Below are positions 8,248 through 14,955 of a stretch of 33,124 nt of DNA, piece after piece. The notes beneath the pieces were generated by a model that searched no databases, was not told where the DNA came from, and saw only the letters and a list, made by a program, of their open reading frames with translations. Origin of the DNA: an uncultured Mucilaginibacter sp. (lineage in GTDB: Bacteria; Bacteroidota; Bacteroidia; Sphingobacteriales; Sphingobacteriaceae); assembly GCF_946481715.1 (NCBI RefSeq), contig NZ_CAMLOV010000049.1:1-33124 (forward strand), in the 5' to 3' direction. Within the stretch, counting starts at the first letter, position 1, and every line of letters starts with the position of its first letter. A program made the translations under genes and the position numbers.

Positions 8248-9300
8248 TTAATCCCAGCTATCGCCTTTGCTTTCGGTCTTTGGTTGAGGAATTTCTTTCA
8301 GTTTAATTAACAATCCGTTTTGATGGTCTATCATTATCTCGAAGATGCCTTCATTACCTGAGGTTGCCAATGTTCCTGTACCGCCAAACATTCCGTTGAC
8401 AATCTTTAAAGTGGCAGTGCTTGGCGGCGTTTTAGCCATGCCGGTAAACATAAACTCGTTATTAATTTTAGTGAGAGGATAAAAACCGAACTCCGTAACA
8501 ATATAGGGCGTCCCTTTGTAAACAATAGCGTAGGTTTTCTTCAGTTTAACATCTTTTAATTTCTCTTTTTCGTCGGGCGCTTTTACAAAACCAGGGTACA
8601 CGTAGTCGTTTTCTATTATTATGCCTTGCTTATCAGGCACCTGGTTTTTAAACGACTGATAAGTTAAATACAAACCATTAGTGTATGCTGTGGTGTTGTA
8701 CAGTGTAATAGCTTTTTTTTCAATGCTATCTATGTGCGCAATATCGTTATAGGTATAAACCCTGGCGCCATTTGCTGGCCGCGACAAGAGGCTCGCCTGT
8801 ATGAATGCTGTTAATTGCCTGCTTCCGCTCCGCAATAGGGAGTTGGTAACGTCAATTGAAGAGCGCATGCGTATAAGCGTATCTAACGAATTTAATTGTT
8901 GATACCTGTCTCCATTTTTAACGTACATCTCGACTTTTACAGTACAATAACCGTATTCCCCGGTGACGCTCGTCACCTCCGCGAAGCTAAGTTGCCTTAT
9001 TTGCAACAACAATTCACTATTGCCTGCATCAGTGCTTATCAGCGAAGCAAAAACCTGTTTTATTTCCGTAGAAATTGGCTCGTGATGAACAACCGTTGTT
9101 ACATAGTTATGCACACCGGTTTGCACGTAACCCCAATTTCGGGTGTCTCCGCGCGTGTCAATAACATTAATGGTGTTGTAAAGGCTATTGCTTATCCTTG
9201 TTTCCGAGGGGCTGAATTCAAAATTAATGGTGTTTTGGGCGACCGCACCAGTACAAAAAAGTAAAAAGAATAGGAAGGATATGTGTTTTTTTGAAAGCAT
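8248..9300 (-). CDS. Secreted protein of unknown function
   Basis: A 350-residue protein that I do not recognise. An N-terminal signal peptide is clear (hydrophobic SFLFFLLFCTGAVA, cleavage before QNTIN). The mature part is mainly beta-strand-like with a helical stretch near residues 155-170. Residues about 205-300 contain the ordered segments NGLYLTYQSFKNQ, IIENDYVYPGF, TYAIVYKGTPYIVTEFGFYPL and NNEFMFTGMA. There is no lipobox and no membrane segment after the signal, so a periplasmic or outer-membrane-associated place is likely. It has its own promoter at 9325-9356 and ends in the shared terminator. Confidence 0.75.
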   Translation of the reverse strand: MLSKKHISFLFFLLFCTGAVAQNTINFEFSPSETRISNSLYNTINVIDTRGDTRNWGYVQTGVHNYVTTVVHHEPISTEIKQVFASLISTDAGNSELLLQIRQLSFAEVTSVTGEYGYCTVKVEMYVKNGDRYQQLNSLDTLIRMRSSIDVTNSLLRSGSRQLTAFIQASLLSRPANGARVYTYNDIAHIDSIEKKAITLYNTTAYTNGLYLTYQSFKNQVPDKQGIIIENDYVYPGFVKAPDEKEKLKDVKLKKTYAIVYKGTPYIVTEFGFYPLTKINNEFMFTGMAKTPPSTATLKIVNGMFGGTGTLATSGNEGIFEIMIDHQNGLLIKLKEIPQPKTESKGDSWD

Positions 9301-9324
9301 AGTGATAAGGTACGAACGACCGGT

Positions 9325-9356
9325 TAAATTTAATGTTAAAGGTCATACAATCCAAA
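9325..9356 (-). promoter_or_regulatory. Promoter of the secreted-protein gene
   Basis: On the minus strand: TTTG (9353-9356), a 20-bp spacer, then TAAATTTA (9325-9332), one base from TAnnTTTG, about 24 bp before the start codon. Spacing fits the Bacteroidota consensus. The rest of the 273-bp gap 9301-9573 holds only degenerate repeat sequence and the cysN terminator. Confidence 0.5.
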
Positions 9357-9491
9357 CCCGTATTGCAGGGGGGGCAGGAGATAGCGTCATTATGCAGAGG
9401 TCGTCGCCCTGCGTACCGGCTTTACTAACCTAACAAGATCTTCCTCGTGCCCGGGCTCGTTCTAAAATGCGGGCGAGTTTTAAAGTTAATT

Positions 9492-9534
9492 AAAAACAAC
9501 AAACCCCGCACGAGTTGCACCTCGCACAGGGTTT
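9492..9534 (-). terminator. Intrinsic terminator of the sulfate assimilation operon
   Basis: In the minus-strand RNA, 9521-9534 and 9501-9514 form an uninterrupted 14-bp stem (several G-U pairs) with a 6-nt loop, followed by a U-rich run (9492-9500). It lies 40 bp after the cysN stop codon. On the plus strand the wobble positions become mismatches, so it is directional. Confidence 0.8.
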
Positions 9535-9573
9535 TTCTGCATCACTAAACAGAATATAATTGGTTAATTATAT

Positions 9574-10824
9574 TTAATCTACAGCCTGCCTTAGCATTAG
9601 CGCGCCTACGGTAACATTGGTGCGGCTATCGATGATGATAGCGCCCCCGTTGGCTTTGTTGAGCTGGTAAGGGTCGAAGGCTAACGGCTCGGCGGTTTTA
9701 ATAACGATACGGCCGATATCGTTTAGTTTAAAGTCTTCATCATAATCTTTTTCGAGGGTATTGATGTTAACCTTGTAAAGCACCTCGCTTATTTTGCAGC
9801 GAATGGTTTTGGTATTGTGCTGCACCAGGTAGGTAAGCGAGGTATCCAGCGGGCGGGTATCCATCCAGCAAAGGTCGGCTTCTATCAGGTTAGAAAGCTG
9901 CGGCTGCCCGGCGCTATTTACGATGATATCGCCACGGCTGATATCAATATTATCTGCCAGATGCACGGTTACCGACATGCCCGCTATAGCCTCCTGTGGC
10001 GTTTTATCGTAAAATTCTATTTTAGAAATAGTGGAGCTGAATCCCGATGGCAATACGGTTACCTTATCGTTCACCCGGAAAGTGCCACTGGAAACACGGC
10101 CTGCATAGCCGCGATAGTCATGCAGCTCATCGGTTTGCGGCCGAACCACCCATTGTACGGGTAGCCTGGCGTGTGCTGATATATCGTCTATCTCCAGTTC
10201 TACCTTCTCCAAATGAGTAAGCAGGCTGTCGCCGGTATACCAGCTGATTTTTGCGGAAGGGTAAACAATATTATCTCCTTTTAAAGCGCTTACCGGGATA
10301 TAGGTAACGTTTGTTAACCCCACTTTGCCGGCCAATACTTTATAGTCTGCAACAATTTTGTTGAACACATCCTCGCTGTAGTCGACCATATCCATTTTGT
10401 TTACAGCAACCACTACCTGCTGTATCTGCAATAGCGATACCAGGAAGGAGTGGCGGGTGGTTTGCTCGATAACGCCTTTACGTGCATCTATCAAAATAAT
10501 GGCCAGGCCTGCGTTGCTGGCACCGGTAACCATATTGCGGGTATATTGGATATGCCCCGGTGCATCGGCGATTATGAATTTGCGTTTATCTGTCTCGAAG
10601 TATTTATAGGCCACATCGATGGTGATGCCCTGCTCGCGCTCAGCCTTTAAACCGTCGGTAAGGATGGCCAGGTCGATGCTGCCGTCATCGTTTTTGCGGT
10701 TAGATGCATGGAGCGCCTCCAACTGATCTACCAAAATAGCTTCGCTATCGTATAATAAACGGCCTATCAATGTGCTTTTGCCATCGTCAACACTGCCTGC
10801 TGTAATAAATTTTAAAATGTCCAT
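9574..10824 (-). CDS. cysN: Sulfate adenylyltransferase subunit 1 (GTPase)
   Basis: A 416-residue translation-factor-like GTPase that drives APS formation by CysD. The G motifs are all present: G1 AGSVDDGKST from residue 9, DAPGH at 87-91, and NKMD at 142-145. After the G domain come two EF-Tu-like beta-barrels. There is no fused APS kinase (CysC) domain, which would add about 200 residues, and no separate cysC in the window. This agrees with the downstream reductase being of the APS type. It is the last gene of the operon but is separated from cysD by 234 bp holding repeats. Confidence 0.96.
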   Translation of the reverse strand: MDILKFITAGSVDDGKSTLIGRLLYDSEAILVDQLEALHASNRKNDDGSIDLAILTDGLKAEREQGITIDVAYKYFETDKRKFIIADAPGHIQYTRNMVTGASNAGLAIILIDARKGVIEQTTRHSFLVSLLQIQQVVVAVNKMDMVDYSEDVFNKIVADYKVLAGKVGLTNVTYIPVSALKGDNIVYPSAKISWYTGDSLLTHLEKVELEIDDISAHARLPVQWVVRPQTDELHDYRGYAGRVSSGTFRVNDKVTVLPSGFSSTISKIEFYDKTPQEAIAGMSVTVHLADNIDISRGDIIVNSAGQPQLSNLIEADLCWMDTRPLDTSLTYLVQHNTKTIRCKISEVLYKVNINTLEKDYDEDFKLNDIGRIVIKTAEPLAFDPYQLNKANGGAIIIDSRTNVTVGALMLRQAVD

Positions 10825-10831
10825 GTTCTAT

Positions 10832-10862
10832 ACTTCGGAATTCGGATGTTCGAATTCGGATT
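10832..10862. repeat. Short direct repeat around GAATTCGGAT
   Basis: GGAATTCGGAT and CGAATTCGGAT are tandem here, separated by a few bases. This lies just upstream of cysN in the cysD-cysN gap and probably is a fragment of a dispersed repeat. No further role can be supported. Confidence 0.35.
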
Positions 10863-10890
10863 TTATTCAATTGTCATTTAAGTACTTAGC

Positions 10891-11003
10891 ACGTCATGCT
10901 GAACTTGTTTCAGCAACTCATCATATAAGTCTCGACTATGCGTAACCGCCTTGCATGCCTGCTACCCGCCGCGTGGGGTGCCGAAATAAATTCGGCATAA
11001 CGT
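10891..11003. repeat. MITE-like inverted-repeat element, copy 2, inside the cys operon
   Basis: Ends ACGTCATGCTGAA and TTCGGCATAACGT are imperfect inverted copies about 25 bp long, and the left end can itself form a TGCTGAA/TTCAGCA hairpin. The reverse complement aligns over most of its length with the element at 1121-1236, so these are two copies of one family in opposite orientation. It splits cysD from cysN. Confidence 0.7.
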
Positions 11004-11020
11004 GGTGTTTTGTTTCTTCC

Positions 11021-11049
11021 ATAGCGATGGGTTTCAAACCCATCGCTAT
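11021..11049. repeat. Perfect 29-nt hairpin after cysD
   Basis: Arms 11021-11034 and 11036-11049 are perfectly complementary over 14 bp around a single central base; the arm begins ATAGCGATGG. It starts 9 bp after the cysD stop codon on the minus strand. No U-run follows, so it is not a normal intrinsic terminator. In RNA, 3 or more bases would form the loop. It could stabilise the cysD end of the mRNA or be a dispersed repeat. Confidence 0.75.
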
Positions 11050-11058
11050 CCGTGAGGC

Positions 11059-11964
11059 CTAAAAATATCCCCCTTTTTTCCGGTCTTCCATAGCGGCTTC
11101 ACTTACTTTATCGTCCATACGGGCACCGCGTTCGCTTATTTTGGAGGATGCTATCTCATCGATGATATCATCTATCTCAAATGCATATGATTCTACAGCC
11201 GCAGTACAAGTCATGTCGCCAACGGTGCGGAAACGTACGTTTTTGCTTTCAATTTTGTCATCCGCATCCATATTTAAAAATGGCGAAGCGGCCATCAATT
11301 GCCCGTTTCGGGTAATACATTCGCGCTGGTGCGCAAAATAGATGGTCGGCAGGGCAATGTTTTCACGGCGGATGTAATTCCACACGTCCAATTCTGTCCA
11401 GTTGCTTATTGGGAACACGCGTACGTTCTCGCCTTTGTGTATCTTACCGTTGTAAATGTTCCAAAGTTCAGGCCGCTGGCGTTTGGGGTCCCACTGGCCA
11501 AACTCATCACGAACCGAAAAGATACGTTCTTTAGCCCTGGCCTTTTCCTCATCGCGACGCGCACCGCCAATGCAGGCATCAAACTGGTGTTTGGCAATGG
11601 TATCCAGCAGGGTAACGGTCTGCAGGGCGTTCCTACTGGCATTTTTGCCTTTTTGCTCTATTACTTTACCTTCATCAATACTATCCTGCACATGGCCTAC
11701 AATGAGTTTTTCGCCAATGCGGGCTATCATATCGTCACGGTAAGTGATGGTTTCTTCAAAATTGTGCCCGGTATCTATGTGCACCAGCGGGAAAGGGAAT
11801 TTGCCCGGGCGAAAGGCTTTAAGTGCCAAATGGACCAGGGTGATAGAATCCTTACCACCCGAAAATAATAGCGCAGGTTTTTCAAACTGCCCGGCTACTT
11901 CGCGCAAAATATATATGGCCTCTGCCTCTAACTCGTCCAGGTAATCTAACCGGTTCTTACTCAT
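11059..11964 (-). CDS. cysD: Sulfate adenylyltransferase subunit 2
   Basis: A 301-residue PP-loop ATP pyrophosphatase-fold enzyme that, with CysN, makes adenosine 5'-phosphosulfate from ATP and sulfate. The PP-loop SGGKDS is at residues 35-40, followed by FPLVHIDTGHNFEETITYRD; CIGGARRDEEKARAKER and the C-terminal ERGARMDDK segment are typical. Its start overlaps the cysH stop codon by 4 bp (ATGA type), so the two are translationally coupled. Confidence 0.97.
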   Translation of the reverse strand: MSKNRLDYLDELEAEAIYILREVAGQFEKPALLFSGGKDSITLVHLALKAFRPGKFPFPLVHIDTGHNFEETITYRDDMIARIGEKLIVGHVQDSIDEGKVIEQKGKNASRNALQTVTLLDTIAKHQFDACIGGARRDEEKARAKERIFSVRDEFGQWDPKRQRPELWNIYNGKIHKGENVRVFPISNWTELDVWNYIRRENIALPTIYFAHQRECITRNGQLMAASPFLNMDADDKIESKNVRFRTVGDMTCTAAVESYAFEIDDIIDEIASSKISERGARMDDKVSEAAMEDRKKGGYF

Positions 11965-12680
11965 TCTTTCAAATCATTTAGTTCAACTGCATGCAGTCCG
12001 CATTCTTTTTTGCTTTGGTCTTCCCACCACCAGCGCCCGGCCCTAAAGTCTTCGCCGGGTTGTACCGCGCGGGTACATGGTGCGCAGCCAATGCTGGGGA
12101 AACCCCTGTCGTGCAGTGTATTGTAGGGTATATTATATTGTTTTATATATGCTTTTACATCGTCTAAAGTCCAGCCGAAAATAGGATGGAATTTAAACAG
12201 GTTGTTTCCGTTATCCCATTCCACGTTGCTCATGTCTTCGCGGTTGGCAGACTGATCGGCACGTATGCCGGTTACCCATAGCTTATTGCCCGCAACTGCA
12301 CGGTGCAGGGGTTCTATCTTACGGATACCGCAGCACTGCTTACGGTTCTCTACCGATTCGTAAAAGCTGTTAGGCCCTTTTGCATTCACCATTGCTTCCA
12401 AAGCGGTATGCTCCGGGTAATAAGCGTGAATGGGCTTGCCATAGATCTCCATAGTGCGGTTCCAAACATAATATGTTTCGGGGAACAAGCGACCGGTTTC
12501 CAGCGTGAAAACTTTAATGGGGATATCATTGGCGAATATCATGTGGGTGATCACCTGGTCTTCCCAGCCAAAGCTGGTAGAAAATACGATCTCGCCAGGG
12601 AACTCTGCTGCCAAAGCCTTTAGCGCTTCAACTGGTTCGTTGCCTGCTATTAATTGCGATATGTAAGAAGTATCAGCCAC
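11961..12680 (-). CDS. cysH: Adenylylsulfate (APS) reductase
   Basis: A 239-residue PP-loop reductase that converts activated sulfate to sulfite using thioredoxin. The catalytic cysteine is Cys227 in the C-terminal KKECGLH motif. Two further pairs, Cys116-Cys117 and Cys199-x2-Cys202, match the [4Fe-4S] ligands that mark APS reductases; PAPS reductases of the E. coli type lack them. So the substrate should be APS, not PAPS, and no APS kinase is needed. It follows the siroheme synthase-transporter fusion gene with no gap and overlaps cysD by 4 bp. Confidence 0.95.
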   Translation of the reverse strand: MADTSYISQLIAGNEPVEALKALAAEFPGEIVFSTSFGWEDQVITHMIFANDIPIKVFTLETGRLFPETYYVWNRTMEIYGKPIHAYYPEHTALEAMVNAKGPNSFYESVENRKQCCGIRKIEPLHRAVAGNKLWVTGIRADQSANREDMSNVEWDNGNNLFKFHPIFGWTLDDVKAYIKQYNIPYNTLHDRGFPSIGCAPCTRAVQPGEDFRAGRWWWEDQSKKECGLHAVELNDLKE

Positions 12681-14192
12681 TTAAAATAACTTTAATATAA
12701 ATAAACCAACACTGCGCAGGCTGATTAAAATAACGATAACCGAAACAGCGAACATAATAGCTTTTGCAGATATTTTATTGGATATCCTTGCTGCAATTGG
12801 TGATGCCAGCGCACTGCCGATAACCAAGCCTGCCACGGCTTCCCAATATTTGCCGCTAAGCATGGTAATAAAGGTAAGCGAGCTTGTTAAAGCAATAAAA
12901 AAACGGGATAACTTTACGGTCCCCAACGAAAAACGTGGGTGACGGCCGCCTGCTATTAGCGTTGATAGAACGATTGAACCCCAGCCACCGCCGCCAACAG
13001 CGTCGATAAAACCACCGCCCAAACCTAACAGGCCAATGTTTTTTATTTTGCCGCTTGTGCGTTTACGGTTAATGTGGATGGCTTTTGTTAAAATAACGCA
13101 GCCTAATATCAATGTATACAGGGATACAACCGGTTTAGTGTATTGTGCGTAATGCTCTAAAGACGACAAGAGGTAAGCTCCCGTTACAGCTCCAATGATA
13201 CCCGGGATAAGCAGCAATTTAAACAGTTTCCAGTTTACGTTACCCATGCGGTAATGCATCCATCCGGCAATGCCGTTGCTCATGATCTCTGATAAATGCA
13301 CACCCATACTTGCCGGAGCAGGAGGGATGCCCATTGATAAGGAAAATGTGGTAGAAGTAACGCCATACGACATGCCAATAGCACCGTCTATCATTGCGAA
13401 AACGAAGCCTGCCCCCAAAAAGTAATAGAATTGCGGATTGATGTTGGTTACAAATGATTGGAAGCCGGGTTCTTTGAACCAAAGCGAAGTGATAGCTATG
13501 GCTAAGAAGGCTACAAACGCGCTCCAAACCGCCAATGTCAATGCGTTGTTACTCGGTGGTTTTTTACCGCCGATCAGCACAGCAGTTACCTTGTTGAGTT
13601 CTTCTACCTTGTGTGCAAAGTCGCCGGAGAGATTATTCCGCAGTTCGCTCATGTGCTGTAAAGTAGTATCTAATTCGGCAGGCAATGCCTCGTTTAATAC
13701 TTCTTTTAGGCGTTTTGCCACGGTTGGCGATTTGCCATTGGTGGATATAGCTATCTTCAAATCCCCTTTTTGTACGATGGATCCTAAGTAAAAATCGCAA
13801 ATTTCGGGTTTATCTGCCACGTTGATGAGCAGCTTACGGTCATGCGCCGAGTGGCGGATATATTTGTTTAAGTCCGAATCGTTGGTGGCGGCGATAACAA
13901 TATCGGCGCCATCCAGGTCGGTATCGGTAAATGCTTTTTGGATGATGGTAAGTTTTGGCGTACCTGCAGCCAACGCTTCTATTTGCGGCAGAAAAGTTTT
14001 AGAAATAACGGTAATAGTAGCAGTCGGGCTGTTTTGCAGGATGGCCGTTAGCTTTTCAAGGCCAACATTACCTCCGCCAACAAGCACGGTATGCAGGTTT
14101 TCCAGCTTTAAAAACACAGGGAACAATTGGTTACCCACTGGTTTTGGCGGCGGAATTTCTGTTAAATTATTATTCCTGGGCAACAATGTCAT
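12681..14192 (-). CDS. Siroheme synthase domain fused to TSUP/TauE transporter
   Basis: A 503-residue two-part protein. Residues about 22-205 form a precorrin-2 dehydrogenase/ferrochelatase domain like the N-terminus of CysG: FPVFLKLENLHTVLVGGGNVGLEK (NAD loop, 38-44), NVADKPEICDFYLGS with Asp127 where CysG has its catalytic Asp, and AISTNGKSPTVAKRLKE with the conserved Ser150. Residues about 216-500 hold eight or nine membrane helices with the Gly-rich LGGGFIDAVGGGGWGS motif (391-406) of the TSUP (TauE/SafE) anion transporter family. The first part would oxidise precorrin-2 and insert iron to make siroheme for the sulfite reductase; the second may carry sulfate, sulfite or another sulfur anion. 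Its start lies 23 bp inside cobA and no later Met precedes residue 181, so the N-terminus is well set. There is no stop or frame break at the junction. Confidence 0.9.
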   Translation of the reverse strand: MTLLPRNNNLTEIPPPKPVGNQLFPVFLKLENLHTVLVGGGNVGLEKLTAILQNSPTATITVISKTFLPQIEALAAGTPKLTIIQKAFTDTDLDGADIVIAATNDSDLNKYIRHSAHDRKLLINVADKPEICDFYLGSIVQKGDLKIAISTNGKSPTVAKRLKEVLNEALPAELDTTLQHMSELRNNLSGDFAHKVEELNKVTAVLIGGKKPPSNNALTLAVWSAFVAFLAIAITSLWFKEPGFQSFVTNINPQFYYFLGAGFVFAMIDGAIGMSYGVTSTTFSLSMGIPPAPASMGVHLSEIMSNGIAGWMHYRMGNVNWKLFKLLLIPGIIGAVTGAYLLSSLEHYAQYTKPVVSLYTLILGCVILTKAIHINRKRTSGKIKNIGLLGLGGGFIDAVGGGGWGSIVLSTLIAGGRHPRFSLGTVKLSRFFIALTSSLTFITMLSGKYWEAVAGLVIGSALASPIAARISNKISAKAIMFAVSVIVILISLRSVGLFILKLF

Positions 14193-14955
14193 AAAATTCC
14201 CTGATGGGCTGAAACTTTGGATGTAAAGATACTACCTCGCCAAAAACAATTAAAGCAGGGGATGTGATACCGTTTTCTTCGGCAAGTTCGGCAATTGTAC
14301 TTGCTACGCCAACAACAACTTTTTCGTTTTCGGTGCTTCCGCTTTGTATTACGGCAACAGGCAGCCTATGTTTGCCTTCTGCCTGAAATATTTCGGCAAT
14401 TTGCGCCAGTTTATGGATACCCATCAACACTACCACGGTGGCATTGGTTTTAGCGGCGGCGCGCAGATCGGCAGATATGCTGCCATCGCTGGTTGTGCCG
14501 GTAACAACCCAAAAGCTTTCGCTAAGCCCGCGGTGTGTAACAGGGATGCCCTGCAAACCCGGTACACCGATTGAGCTGGAAATACCAGGGATTACCTGCG
14601 CCGGTATGCTGTAATCGGCAGCATGGTCTAATTCCTCGTAACCACGGCCGAATACAAACGGGTCGCCGCCTTTTAAACGGACAACATGGCCATAATTTAA
14701 GGCATAATCTATCATCAATTTATTGATGTTCTCCTGCGAGAAAGAATGGTCGCCACTGCGTTTGCCAACGTAAACTTTGGTAGCATGCGCCGGGGCAAAC
14801 TCTAATAACTCTTCGTTAACCAAAGCATCGTACAAAACTACATCGGCGGTCTGCAATGCTTTGATGCCTTTTATGGTAATGAGTTCGGCATCGCCGGGGC
14901 CAGCGCCCACAAGGGTGATGCGTGGCTCTTTTACTGTTGTCTTTGTTTGTATCAT
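14170..14955 (-). CDS. cobA: Uroporphyrinogen-III C-methyltransferase
   Basis: A 261-residue SAM-dependent enzyme that methylates uroporphyrinogen III twice to precorrin-2, the first step towards siroheme. Clear signatures: LVGAGPGDAELITIKG at the N-terminus, VVLYDALVN, VRLKGGDPFVFGRGYEE, and the PVTHRGLS segment. Length is that of a stand-alone SUMT. It overlaps the sulfite reductase gene by 4 bp upstream and the siroheme synthase fusion by 23 bp downstream, so the product goes directly to its partners. The role here is siroheme rather than cobalamin, since no cobalamin gene is near. Confidence 0.96.
   Translation of the reverse strand: MIQTKTTVKEPRITLVGAGPGDAELITIKGIKALQTADVVLYDALVNEELLEFAPAHATKVYVGKRSGDHSFSQENINKLMIDYALNYGHVVRLKGGDPFVFGRGYEELDHAADYSIPAQVIPGISSSIGVPGLQGIPVTHRGLSESFWVVTGTTSDGSISADLRAAAKTNATVVVLMGIHKLAQIAEIFQAEGKHRLPVAVIQSGSTENEKVVVGVASTIAELAEENGITSPALIVFGEVVSLHPKFQPIREFYDIVAQE

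Noticed and set aside
11021..11049. Intrinsic terminator after cysD
   Set aside because: The stem is perfect but no U-run follows on the minus strand, and cysN lies downstream in the same direction.
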